Below, piece after piece: positions 21,700-36,070 of a stretch of 64,000 nt of DNA. Numbering within the stretch: position 1 is the first letter of the stretch; each line of letters begins with the position of its first letter. The notes beneath the pieces were generated by a model that saw only the letters and a list, made by a program, of their open reading frames with translations, was not told where the DNA came from and ran no database searches. Where the stretch lies: positions 106,883,087 to 106,947,086 of the forward strand of contig CM043964.1 in NCBI GenBank assembly GCA_014529385.2, written 5' to 3'. Made by a program: the position numbers and the translations under genes. The stretch comes from Adiantum capillus-veneris (lineage: Eukaryota > Streptophyta > Polypodiopsida > Polypodiales > Pteridaceae).

Positions 21700-24600
21700 A
21701 GAACCTTGCTTGTTGCTACAATGTAGGCGTGATAAAGTGATATGAGAAAATGGTCAACCCTTGTGGCAATGGGAGGAGAAGGTGGACAACCCTTGCTTGG
21801 TGTGGCACTGGGAGGAGAAGGTGGATAAGCCTTGCTTGGTGTGGCAATGGAAGGTGGTAGGGGAGGAGAGAGGAGCTTCCTTGCTGCAGCAATGGAGATG
21901 GTGTAAAGAGAGAGAGTGTTGGAGTAGAGGATGAGTGTGATGGTTGCAACCAAGGAGGGGTTGGAAAAGGGGTTCTAGAGAGAGAAAATCCCTTTTTGCC
22001 TAATAACTAATTTTGGGGGAGCTCTGGATAGCAAAAAATGATTTTTTAAAAGTTTTTAAAAAAATTTGAATTTTAGGGTTTTTGGATGCACGTTTTGACT
22101 TTTTGAGATCAAAAAATGCTTTTTTGACCATAAAATAGTTTTAGGGGGGTTTTCAGAAGATGAAATTTGAGTTTTGAAATTTTTGAAAAATTTCAAATTT
22201 TTGGGATTTTTTCAAAACTGGATCAAAAAGGAGGGAAGTTGGAGGTTCCATATGTCCCCCCCCCACCCCACCTTCTCACTAGGTAAGAGCCCATTTAAAA
22301 AGTGTAAGACTACTTTGTCCCCCTACATTTTTGAGGGCATAGAGTGTGTCCACCACCCTCTTCTCATTGGCTGGCCTCTAATTAACCTTAATCCCAAAGG
22401 GCCCCTAGAGGGTTCATATTTTTCCTAATGAATGCTAAGCAATGTTGGTGATCCTAATCTTGTATTGACGCTATCATGAGAAACATGACACATGAGTCAT
22501 ATTAAAATAGCATCTTGCATATGCACAAACAATCCTTTCTAAAGTATCAAAGGTCTCTATCCTTACAAGTATAACATAATCCATCAGAATCAATTAATCA
22601 TATTCCAATCTAAAGACCATAAATCAAAATACGATCCCATCACATGGGTAAGCACTCTACCCTACTCTGGGTGATACACATCCATCTTACAAAATCACTT
22701 TGGCATATACCATGGCTGAAAAAAATTGATAGTATTTTTGATAGCACAACGTAACCAAACAAAATAATCTAATATCCATACCAACTTTCTCAACCAAAAC
22801 CATAAGGGTTCTTCATCCCTTGACTGTAAACCATAATCCTCCCTGAACCAATTCCCACACTCAGAGTTTTGACTATATACAATGTGGTTGGACCGCCCCA
22901 ACACAAATGGCCCTTAAAGAATGAATTTTTATGCAATCTAACTAGTGACTCAAAATAATTTTGAAATCCCATGTTGGAAGGTTTAACCATGCATTATTTA
23001 TGGACTATGACTGCACCTCACTCCCCTTGTACATGTAGAGCTAGTATTGACCTAAATCGGTGGAAAGTAGTACATGAATGAACATGAGATATCCACATAC
23101 ATATTTAAGGTTTTATACATCATACAACATCACCACATCAATCCAATAATGATGCTAAATAGATACACCACTTTGTTCAACCATATATCATAACTTCACA
23201 TGTAGGTGTAAATCATTTTTTTTTTCAATTTTTAGATGCACACATGAAATGCAAATGAAAGTATTTTACCTCATACCAATGCATCTAGCTCATCCATAAA
23301 AGTTCATAAACTAACACCTTATCACATCACTTCGCCCCATATGAGACTCATGCAAACAACCATGACACAAAAGAAAGGCATTTTATGCAAACTTTCCTGT
23401 ATGATTTAGGTTGACCAAGCATATATCCATACATAAGTTTATGGAAATCAAAAAAAATTATTCAACTTACCAAAACAATCCATAAAATGTATATAAACCA
23501 CTCATCAAACTCATGAGCCTATATGCTACTTCCCCCCTAGTAGTATCCCTACACATATAGGTAATTGAGTACCAAAATGGTTAATAACTCACACTCATGA
23601 TATAGTAACCATGATCTAAATACATCTAGAAGTATGTATAATCAATGTTTTTATTTGTCTAGGTGGTTTCTCTCATGTGACAACTCTATATAGTGGTTCT
23701 ACAAGGGGACTGGAGTCTAAAATATCTACTAGGTGCGGTGAGCAGCGAGCTATATCTTAACTATAGCTTTTCATGACCCACTATAAAAGAGAAAATTATC
23801 TCAATGGTGTGATTGATTTTTAATTCAAAGGGTTTAACTTGATTCATAAGGGTTTATGAGATACAAAAAAAACAATGTTCCTATTGTCTACGTGATGTGG
23901 AGCAAAAAGTGCTTTTTATGCATCTATTGATCATAGACACACCATATGCATATTTCACATGCTAGACATTATGGAGCATCCTTGTAGGCATGTTGCATTA
24001 CCATACATGTCTTTGTACACAAGAAAGGCAACCACCAAGGGTGTAGTTCTTTGAGGCAGTTTCCCAGAAATGAAAGTAAAGAGAGAAAGAGATGATGGCT
24101 ATGGAATTTAGAGCTTCTTATCACGATAAAGAAGAGGATTATGGATGATCAAGGGGATTCTTGATTTTTTGATAGAAAGAGGCGATGAGAGCCACATAGA
24201 AAATCTCGCTTGTTGTGTAAAGCGTGCACACCATGAAAATAGAAGAGAATAAAGTAAGCAAGTAGAGAGAGATGGTTCTTCTTCTTTTAATTCTCTCAAG
24301 AAAAGAGATTCTTATGGATATGATGATGGAGATCTTGCATCGCTCTCTATTATGTACATAGAGTTTTCCTTTATTCTATACAACTATCGACATTAAAAAT
24401 TGAGCAGTAATATCCCTTATATGTTAATTCTTCAAGCCGAAGTACTCCCCAAGGTCTCAAATAGCTCCTATCTTTTTGGAGCTTTTGCTAAAAACATGGC
24501 ATAGCTTTTGAAAGTCAATTCTTGAAAACCTCATCCAATTTTTGTTATAAAAATTCACTCTATAATTGATATCTAGCAAGTAATGAGACCGTGAGTAAAC

Positions 24601-24906
24601 TAGATTGCACTACGGTACCCTAGTATAATCCTCGTTTGTTATGAAGCATTCTACAACATCTACATATGGTTTTGAAACCAAATCCTCCACCTTGATTCTA
24701 ATAATCTTCCACACCTCTTTACTTGCCTTAAGTACTCGATCCTTCATTAATTCCACTTTTGCCTCAATAAACAACACTCCTTGTAACTCCAAACCCTCAT
24801 TCTCAAGTACTTGTTGAAAAGAACACAAGAAACTGAACATTGTACATAGGTTGATAGATAGTACCACATGTATTAGTAAGTTTCTTCCATCCATCATACA
24901 GACCCT
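21700..24906. other. AT-rich stretch without a recognisable gene
   Basis: At 21763-21853 a unit of about 50 bp (TGGCAATGGGAGGAGAAGG type) repeats 2-3 times. The rest is AT-rich with no coding signature that I can support. Bases 24818-24905 resemble 8838-8930, part of a dispersed repeat into which the next LTR is inserted. Confidence 0.5.
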
Positions 24907-26193
24907 TGTTTGGAGGTGATAACAACATACAAGTGCCCACCTAGCCAAGGCGCCCGTTGGGTCAGCCGGCCAAAGTTTTGATGTGGTCACATTATTTTTC
25001 CGATGTTTAATACATCAAACCCAGTAAAAGCCTAATGACAATCGTCTATGTCAAGTCTAAATCAAAGATGTACTTTTTCCAATGATGTATGTAAAGGTCC
25101 ATGAGAAGTTGGCCGCCGGCCACTTTAGAAAGCCCTAGGTATATAATACACTAAGGTTAGTGGGAAAGGGGGATCATTTTTGAAGATAAGCGACTATTGT
25201 TGTACGCATAGAGAGTGACCTCTTGGCTCCAACTTGTAATCATCGCTATTGTGGCTACGGTAATCCAAATTCAGTTTTGTTTATTGCATTGTGTTCTTCT
25301 TACTCTGCTCTTTCATTCAAGTGTAAGCATTCAAGATTCGGTGTAGGTATCAAACACAACCGTTGTGGCCTTAAATCGTTGTTTTGAGTGTTTATATGCG
25401 TATTTTATGTTGTTTTGACCCTAGGAGAGGCTTTAGGGACCCAAAAATGACCCTTTAGGATCACCCGTTTACTATTTTTGCGTACTTTGGGACGAGCAAT
25501 TGCGATCCGTGTACCCATGCAGAATACTGTGACAATGATAGGATATGCTCCTAATAGTCCTCTCTGGCTTCCCCTTAAGTTTCGTGCGAATGCGATGTGA
25601 TTTGCATGGTAAACAGGCATGATGACTGTAGAGCTGTGTGGAAGGACATATGCAGATTACTCTTTCATTCAAGTGTAAGCATTCAAGATTCGGTGTAGGT
25701 ATCAAACACAACCGTTGTGGCCTTAAATCGCTGTTTTGAGTGTTTATATGCGTATTTTATGTTGTTTTGACCCTAGGAGAGGCTTTAGGGACCCAAAAAT
25801 GACCCTTTAGGATCATCCGTTTACTATTTTTGCGTACTTTGGGACGAGCAATTGCGATCCATGTACCCATGCAGAATACTGTGACAATGATAGGATATGC
25901 TCCTAATAGTCCTCTCTGGCTTCCCCTTAAGTTTCGTGCGAATCTGATATGATTTGCATGGTAAACAGGCGTGATGACTATAGAGCTGTGTGGAAGGACA
26001 TAGGCAGATTACTTGGCTTTAGTGCGTATGATTTTCTTGTAGAGTTAGTAGTTGCATCTCTTCGAGTTCACTTCATTAGGATTGACACCCTAGTGAGTTT
26101 CCGTGCCTCATCTGAGTCGCTTCCCTGGTATTGATATTTATGTTGATGCCTGAAGGCTATGCTATGGACGTCCGTCACGGCGACCCACAAACA
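24907..26193 (+). mobile_element. 5' LTR, family B, with internal duplication
   Basis: It starts TGTTTGGAGG and ends CCCACAAACA before a primer-binding site. Parts align with the 3' LTR at 57980 (start TGTTTGACAG, the shared GTGTTC..CTCTG..TTTCATT..AAG block, and the shared AGGCAGATT). ACCCT (24902-24906) would be the target duplication; its partner was not found. The length of 1287 bp includes a 352-bp tandem duplication. Confidence 0.8.
25309..26012 (+). repeat. 352-bp tandem duplication inside the LTR
   Basis: 25309-25660 and 25661-26012 are direct copies at an offset of 352 bp, differing at a handful of positions. Each copy has one CAATTGCGATCC.TGTACCC motif (25497 and 25849), related to the palindromic motif of the leader. 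Confidence 0.93.
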
Positions 26194-26194
26194 T

Positions 26195-26212
26195 TGGCGC
26201 CGTTGCCGGGGA
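26195..26212 (+). other. Primer-binding site (tRNA-Asp type)
   Basis: TGGCGCCGTTGCCGGGGA lies one base after the LTR end. It is identical in type to the site at 14059 without the mismatch there. Confidence 0.88.
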
Positions 26213-26740
26213 ATGAATCTTAGGTGATGAGTGAAAGAGTGCATATTCAGAGTTTTCTTATTGTTTGAAAAGATAATTTCCATTCCATTTACATTTCAAT
26301 GAAGCATCTAGACAGGGGTTTAGTGCTTAGTGGATTCTAGGGTCGGTGGAGTGGCTAGATCTACTCTTGAGAGATATAGGGAGTTGTGAGTGAGGTTGCT
26401 TTAAGCATTTTTTCTCTTCAAATTTCTTTGTATTGATTGAGTACTGATCCATCATCCGTTTTTTATCCTATTTGTTTTGTTTGATTCATTTTCTTATGTT
26501 CTTTCATTTCTGTACTTAGGAGTAGGATAAGTAAATCACATTCCAGTCAGATTTGGGGCAAAAGATAGAGTCAAAAACACCAGAAAACCATAACTTTGGC
26601 AAAAGGGCCATAAGACTCTGAAATTAGAAAATCTGACCAAACAGAGCTGAAATTGATTCAAATCACAAAGTGGTAGCACCAAACACTGGGAAGTACTTGT
26701 CAGAGAGAGCCTGTAAAATTTCATCAGATTTGGCTCTGGT

Positions 26741-28034
26741 ACTACGATCGTGATTGGTGTACCTCAGTGTCAGAATTGTACAAGATTTGACACGTGCCTC
26801 CCTGATAAGATTCTAAATAGGTTTGTCTAAAGCAACCACACCCAAAAACATCAAAAATCAAGGAAATCAGGCCACTTGGGTAAAACTAGCCTGACAGACC
26901 CAGAAACTGTAAAATATTGACTTTTGGTGATCCAAATGCAAAAAGACTTGGGGGATAGCTTTAAAACATCAGTGTCTACAAGCATGCCAAATTTGGTTGA
27001 ATTTGGGCTCAGAACTATGATCGCGATTGGTGTACCTAGACCTCAGATTTGTACCCGATTTGATGAGTAGACTCTTCAAGGGTATACAAACATAAAAGTC
27101 TAAAGGACCTAGGGTCAAAAACCACAAAAAACTGGTCAAAACCATTGAATACAGATCCAAGTCAAAAACTACTAAACTGGCATAGAAATTGACTTTCAGT
27201 AGACCAAAACACATCAAAACTGGGAAGAAACCATGCAGAGGGATAGCCTGTGCATAGGACAAGCCTAGGTATCTCTCAAATCCCAAATCAAACATCAAAA
27301 TCAATCAAACCTGATAAAATTGGAAAATCAGGCACTTCAGACCAAGAAACTGTAAATTCTTGACTTTTTTGAGTCCAAATACAAAAGTGTCTGATAGGTA
27401 GTCTTAAAATAGCCTAGTGAACAACTGGTGAAGTTTCATCCAATTTGGGCTCCAAACTACGATCACGATCGGTGTACCTCAGTCCCAGATCTGACCCAGA
27501 TTTGACCCACACATACACCTAGGTTATATAAGATACCAGATTATGTCAAAATTAAAACGGAAGTCACCAAAATAGCCAAAAACAGCAGACACTCAGAAAA
27601 CCAATGCAGCAGACCAAGATCTGGTAAAAACTTGACTTTTTCTTGTCCAAATTCAAAAACATTTGAGGAGTAGATTGTACACATCATTGTCTACCATATC
27701 CACAAGTTTCACTTGAAAAGGAGCTAGAACTACGATCGCGATCGGTGTACCCCAGTGACATTTTGAGTTGAGACTTGGTGAGTAGGTAGCTGACATCTAG
27801 TGCAACATATTTTCCAAAAGGAGCAAGGTCAAAAAAGCAAAAGAAAGTGGTCAAAAGTCCTAGTTACACAATCAGGCCAATAACCGCAAAACCACATGGG
27901 ATTTGGGTTTTCATTGGTCAAAACATATCCAAATTCAAAAATACAAAGACACTTGGTATCAAGACATCAAGGGCTAGCTGTTGTGCAAAAATCTTCCAAA
28001 TCTGTGACATGGGGCCAACGATCGCTATCGGTGT
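26741..28034 (+). repeat. Leader with periodic palindromic motif (five copies)
   Basis: ACTACGATCGCGATCGGTGTACC or close variants occur at 26741, 27014, 27456, 27729 and about 28015, at offsets of 273, 442, 273 and 286. Upstream of most copies is a second box of the type TTGACTTTT..TCCAAAT.CAAAA. The text between boxes is only loosely conserved, so these are old, diverged tandem units of about 273 bp. They lie between the primer-binding site and gag and are non-coding. Confidence 0.85.
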
Positions 28035-28065
28035 ACCTCTACATAGTGAGGGTATTTAACCAATG

Positions 28066-29837
28066 AAGCCACGAGAGTTCTAACGGATTACACTTATGAT
28101 GGCCTTTATAGGTTACCTATTGGGGATCAAAACAACTTCTATAGATGTTTAAATTCCATCATTGAAGAGTTGACAGACTACAAGAACCTCTATGCCTTCA
28201 CATACACAGATGACCAGGGAGTGCAAGTTCTAATGGTAGATAAGTATGGATGAGAGTACAAACTTATTAGCCCAATTGAGCTAGAAAGATATACATACAT
28301 GGGTACTCCAATCTCTGCTTACTACTTTCAACCGAGTGTAAGCGTACCAGGGTTTTTTGAGACTGATTTTCAAGAAGCTAACATTGAAACTATGGAATCA
28401 AATGGACCTCAAACATCCAAAATAGCTATTCACGGGAGTGTAGCTCCTACCTCATTGAGTGGAACCAAGAGACCACCAGTTAGAGACTTACAAATCCATC
28501 AACATTTCCAAAACATGTCTCAAAGGGGATTCCACTAGGATTTGCTCCAAGACGAGAAGAAGGAATGAGGGATGTCTTTGTGAGAGACCTCAACACACTA
28601 AGGTACATGGTTGAACCAGAACCAATGAGACCATATCAATTGGCCAAATGTGCCAAGAAGAAGTATGATGGATTAAGGGATCCATACGTACATGTATCCT
28701 TGTTCAAACAAGTGTTAAGAGCCGAACAAGTATTTTATTTTCATACACAGTATGAGGGATTTGGCTTAACCTTGGAAGAGATAGCATTGAATTGGTTCCA
28801 ACCGTTGGACAAAAATGCCTTCTCAAACGTTGAACAACTGTTGCAAGAATTTGTTGTGGAGTTCTCTAAAAGGGGAATCAAGCATAACACAGTGTCCCAA
28901 ATCTATGCATTCAAGCAAAAAGAAGATGAGAGAGTGAAGGAAGCATCGCTACGCTTCAAACAATATATAGAGAGATGTCCGGAACGCAAGTTACCACATG
29001 ATGAAAGATTATCAATTCTCTTCATAGAGGGTTTAAAAAATGAAACTCTCAAGAAAGATTTGCACTTAAAAGGATGTACTTCCTTTGAAAATTCATGAGA
29101 GAAGCGTTATACCTAGTTGACAATTGTAAAGCCTATCGCGAGGAAATTGGTGATACAAAGATCACTATGGATAATGCTCCTTTAGCATCTAGTGAAACCA
29201 ACACAAGGCAAGTGGTTATGTCTCAATTAATGACCAACCTAGATGAGCTAGCGTGCAAGTAGCACAACAAATAAAATGGTGTGCCATTGAGCAAAAATGG
29301 ACCAATCATGAGATGAGTGAGTGCTACTATAATCAAACCTACACGAGGGGAATACTATTTGGACATCAAATAGAAAAACAAATGCCATTACCAAATCATC
29401 CATTATTTCAAAATAGGGTTGTATCAAGGGCTTTACAAAGAGCTGAGGTGTCACAACCTAGGCTAGGGCAAGAACCTATGAGAAAACTCTATTCATTGAA
29501 TGAGGACACTCTGATGTTCATAGCCAATCAAGATCATAGAACAGAGACCATTCTGGCTAAGCAAGAACAACCATCAATTGTGCCACCAGTGACTCAACAA
29601 GATGGACCATGCTACAAGTGTGGAGGTAATCATTGGGCCAAGAATTGTTCTCGTGTAGAGATAATTGGATATTGTTTGGAGTGTGCCATTACACATGTTG
29701 TTCCTAATTGTCCAAAACACCCAAACAAACAGGGGAAAACAACAATGAATTTTGTGGGAGTGTTACCTTCTCCAAGTGGATCAGAGGCAGAACCCAAAAT
29801 TCGTGTGAAGGTAGTGACTAGAGCCCAAGAAAAATAA
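28066..29837 (+). pseudogene. Gag with zinc knuckles, broken by stops and shifts
   Basis: The reading starts near LTDYTYDGLYRLP and continues through a retrotransposon-gag core (LFKQVLRAEQVFYF, LNWFQPL, LLQEFVVEFSKRG, PHDERLSILFIEGL). A TGA interrupts near 28251, and frames change near 28550, 29095 and 29255. A CCHC knuckle CYKCGGNHWAKNC near 29610 (CX2CX4HX4C) is followed by CLECAITHVVPNC, an unusual CX2CX3HX4C. The core pattern fits Ty3-gypsy-type gag, consistent with the tRNA-Asp primer site. Confidence 0.82.
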
Positions 29838-30977
29838 AATGCTAAGGACCAAGCTAATGAGGAGAAAGATCAACAACCCAAACAAGGGGAAACAACTAGT
29901 GTGTCAGTGAGGACTGAGAGAAAATCTTGGAAAGCCAAAAGAGACAGAATTAAAGCAAAAATAATTACAAATCAAACTGCACTACAAACAGAATTACAAG
30001 AGACAAAGGAGCAGTTAAAACAAGAACGGGAAAACAAAACGGTGGTGAGCGATAAGAAACCAAGGAAGGCGTCTTCCGGAGGATCTGTGTTGGTAGACAA
30101 AGTCCTAGAGCCATTAGATGCTGCACTGGAAGCATATGAGGCTAGATTGAAACCCAACCAAACCCTAGAGCAATGAGGGATCTAATATTCTCATGCTAAG
30201 GTAGAGACTGAGAGGTTGAAAATGTGTAAGGAATTGGTAAAAACTGCACAGGCATTGATGGAGCCTGAAGCACCAATTCCACCTCCAGAAACAAAACCAA
30301 AAAGTGTTGGATTTGAAATGCCTAACGCAAAGGTTGTTGAAACATTAACTCAAAGAAACATTGAGCTAGAATCACAAAAGGATGTGCAAGCAAAGACTGC
30401 AACACAAGAAACCAACAACCTAGAAATTCAACTAGATGATCAAGTAGTGGCCAGCACCACTAATGATGCAAGGTCAAGATCACAATTTATGGCACCTATC
30501 CCAGAGATAGATGAGCCATGGCCAAATGAATTGTGGGAAGCAATTAGAAGTGCAAAAGGTGGAAGTGCGACTTTCCAATCTGCACCCATAACTGAGGTCA
30601 ATATAGGGCATGAAGTCTATCAGGGAGACATTCAATCTCTAAATGGAGATGTAGGGACGGAAGTTTCAATTGAAAGCAAACCACAGTCCTTGAAGACCTT
30701 ACCCTTATACATAGGAGAACATGAGGCAGACTAAGAGACTAGATTGGTGCCATCTCAGAGGAAAGCCATATCCAAGATGATGGATACAAAGAGGATGCAA
30801 GAGTTGATGTCAACTCAAATACAGTGCACCATTACTCTATCTGAACTGCTTAAGATTAGACCACATGTATGGGATGAAGTAGGCCAATTTGGGGAAGATG
30901 GGATTAAAGATACCTCTTCAAGATCTACCCTCAAAGGAACAACCAAACAAAACTCAACAAGAAAGTGCAAACGCTAA
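29838..30977 (+). pseudogene. Charged coiled-coil linker between gag and protease
   Basis: The 29901-30176 frame (KSWKAKRDRIKAKI, TELQETKEQLKQERE) is a likely coiled coil. 30216-30734 and 30744-30977 continue as an acidic, unstructured linker, with stops between the pieces. No domain is recognised. The position between knuckle and protease suggests a gag-pol spacer. Confidence 0.55.
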
Positions 30978-30984
30978 ACTTGTG

Positions 30985-32741
30985 CCAATAAACAAGGTGG
31001 GGGAATATTGCGAAGGAGAAGAAGGAAACACCACCTTACCTGTGGAATACAAAGGAGTTAAAACATTGGCTATACTTGATAGTGGGGCTGGAGTAGCCAT
31101 AGCCACAAAAGACATTTGGGAAAAATGGGTAGACCAGCGCTTAGGAAAACTAGAATGAAGTTGCAACTTGCAGATGGATACACGGAAAAACCTTTGGGTA
31201 TCCTAGAGCAAATTATTGTGACTTCTTGTGGAATTGAATATGAACATACATTTGAAATAGTAGATTTTGGAAAAGGGAACAATTTTGATATCATTTTAGG
31301 AAGACCTTTCATGCGTCAACTTAAGATGGTTCAAGATTGGGGCTATGACAATATCTACTTGAGACATAAAAAGATCACCACAAAAATAAGCAGAAAAGAC
31401 CATAGCTATAGAGATGTGAATAGAACTCCTTTAGAAGAAATTGACTCTACTATAGTCAATGGGAAAGAGATACTTGCGTGGCTACAAACCAAACAAGAAC
31501 TTTGGATATGTGGTGCTTCGAAGTGTGGAAGCTCAGTGAAGGAGGATTGCATCCTAGAAAGATCAATGGACGATGAAGCTTACATACCAGAACCCTTTCC
31601 AGAGCAATTATTTGAGCCATTTGGATGGATTCAAATATTGGAAACCTTGGATGTATGCGTACAAGAACTTTGGATATGTGGTGCTTCGAAGTGTGGAAGC
31701 TCAGTGAAGGAGGATTGCATCCTAGAAAGATCAATGGACGATGAAGCTTACATACCAGAACCCTTTCCAGAGCAATTATTTGAGCCATTTGGATGGATTC
31801 AAATATTGGAAACCTTGGATGTATGCGTAAATGAGCTAACTCCAACCAAGTTTTGTGATGAAGAAGGCTACGACCTAGTTTCATGTTTTATGTTGAAAGT
31901 GCTAAGAAATTCTAATGAGATTTGTGAGAATGAAAATAGGGGGACAAATAGCTATGTCATGGAGGATGGTGCACAAACACAAACTAGGAGAGCAATACAA
32001 CCATGTGGAGATGTCATTATTGACATACTTGAAGAGTCAACAACATCTACTCCAAAGAAACTAACTTCAAATGATGCAGAGTTGAAAGTACAGGAAGAAT
32101 CAGATGTGCAAAGCTCCACATCAACAGATGTTCTACAAACTCAAGATCAAAGGAAGAATGAGGAAGAATACAAAGATGAAAAATATCCCACATTGATCAA
32201 ATTCAATTTATGCGGACAAACAAGGCTCAAGGTTACATGTTCGGCCGCAATTGATCCTTATGCTACTAAGAATATAATGTCATATGGCACTTGGATAATG
32301 ATGGGAAAGCCGACAATTAAAGAAGTGGAGGAAAGAGTATACACCAGTGCCAAAACACCAATCCCAAGTTTTGGCATAGCAGAGGCAATACTCAAGTTGA
32401 GTCATGGGGAGTTCAAAGACAACTTCAACATAGTTGACTCACATCACATCAAAGAAAGTCTAGTCCTAACAAAGAAGAATATCTTCTTTGGGAAACAACA
32501 AAAAGCATCATCAACAACAACAAAGACGGTCCAAGAGACATCAACAAAAAAGACACAACCATCTGCAGCAAAAAAAGCTAAGTCCAAACTAAACATTGAA
32601 GAAGATCATCCTCGCAAGTCAGTTTTACCTTCGACAAGCCCATATCAAAGCTCAAGCAAAGTCTCTACGTCAAGAAAGAAAGCTTCAAAAATGCAATGGA
32701 TCCCTAAACAAAAGGTTTTTCAACCTAAATCTCCATCATAG
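30985..32741 (+). pseudogene. Retroviral-type aspartic protease and downstream spacer
   Basis: LAILDSGAGVAIA near 31074 is the protease active-site motif, and IILGRPFM near 31295 is the second conserved segment. A one-base shift near 31125 separates them. After the protease comes a region of about 450 residues ending in basic, low-complexity sequence. Within it 56 codons are duplicated in tandem (31494-31829). No reverse transcriptase follows in the expected place. Confidence 0.78.
31494..31829 (+). repeat. 168-bp perfect tandem duplication in frame
   Basis: 31494-31661 and 31662-31829 look identical. The unit is 56 codons, so the frame is kept. Identity suggests a recent event or gene conversion in an otherwise decayed element. 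Confidence 0.93.
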
Positions 32742-33230
32742 CAAAGTCTCCAAAAGAATCAAATAAATGTCAAGTAGGTGTTGGTATCCAAGGAACACAT
32801 TAAAGTCAAAGATCCAATTTGGATACACTCTCAAGAACAATCTCAACAACAAAATGATGTTTGGGCCAAAAAGCCCAAGGTAACGGCATGGAACTTCTCA
32901 CCCTTACAAAGAAACCCCACAAAGAACAAGCTGAGAATTCAACGCAAGACAATCAACTCAACTAGGAGAAAGAAGAAGCAAAAGAAAAGATCTTCAAAGA
33001 AGCAAAGAATACAACAAATATGGGTACCAAAGTCAGAGATTTATCAAGCTACCCAACAAGGCCAAATGAAGACAAAGAATAGAATGGTTCCCGTCAACCT
33101 ACTTGAAGCACAAGGATTCTATGAAGGTAACACCCAAATATGGGTACCCAAAGTAGTTGCTCAACCTAGAGCCACTAAGACCAACCAAGTAGCTGGGTGG
33201 AGATTAGCATGTTCAGTTCCCCTGACCTTT
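32742..33230 (+). pseudogene. Basic C-terminal region with repeated WVPK motif
   Basis: The 32778-33389 frame is rich in Lys, Gln and Arg. It carries QIWVPKSE and QIWVPKVVA, with MQWIPKQ just upstream at about 32693, so W(I/V)PK occurs three times. It is unrecognised. Coding character is lost near 33230, where purine-rich and CT-rich sequence begins. Confidence 0.4.
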
Positions 33231-33289
33231 CACTGGTATCAGAGCAAGGTGGGAGGAGGAAGAAGGGAGCTATGGAAGAGGGGAGATGG

Positions 33290-35400
<2,111 letters not shown>

Positions 35401-36060
35401 ATCAACGAATAAAGAAGAAGGATCCAAAGCACGTGCCACCAACAACAACAAAAAGAGAAAATGCACCGAAGGCATGCCCTGGCGACTCCAAAAATAAGTA
35501 CGCTCGACACCGATGTACCAGCAGCACACCATTCGCCGGCAGCACGCAACCACGACGCCATCCCAGTAATTTATAGCTTATTTTCATCATTATCTTCAGT
35601 TGTCACCCGAGCCATTGTAAATTTCCATTTTTTGTAAATATCCTCTCTCTAGGTGATGGTCACAAAGGCCCACCTAGAGATTCCCATCTTTTAATAACCT
35701 TCCAAAACAAAGCAAGGGTCAACCACACCGGGCCCACCACTTGCTTTGTCTCCCCAATTAAGCTTACCCTAACCACACTGGGATTACCATAATCCAAGCA
35801 GCCAACACCTATAAATTGGCACTGAGAGGTCACTATCAGGGGGGGGGCAATTCATGAGGAGCCAAGCATTTGGTAGAGGGTAGTGGGAAGGATTGAAGCT
35901 ATCACCATCACGGGGAGGGGGCTTGTGTGTTGGGTTTGCCTCGGGAATTGCACCATGCGAAGGAACCACATCCATCTCTCGACTCCAATGGTCGATGCAC
36001 ACATGTATACACGCTCTTGGTAGTAAGTATTCACAATCATTGAGTCGTCTTAGAGAACAC
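35401..36060. other. No recognisable gene
   Basis: Mixed sequence between the low-complexity block and the coiled-coil ORF. CCTATAAATTGG near 35809 is TATA-like. I see nothing else I can support. Confidence 0.4.
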
Positions 36061-36070
36061 ACCAAGTAGG

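Noticed and set aside
24610-24990. Minus-strand ORF of 126 codons
   Set aside because: It crosses the start of the family B LTR at 24907, so it cannot be an ancestral gene.
31456-31884. Minus-strand ORF of 142 codons with an internal repeat
   Set aside because: It is the shadow of the plus-strand 168-bp duplication within the protease ORF.
33235-33250. TGGTATCAGAGCAAGG, like a tRNA-Met primer-binding site
   Set aside because: No LTR end can be defined before it, and the preceding sequence reads as retroelement coding region. It may be a truncated element but cannot be supported.
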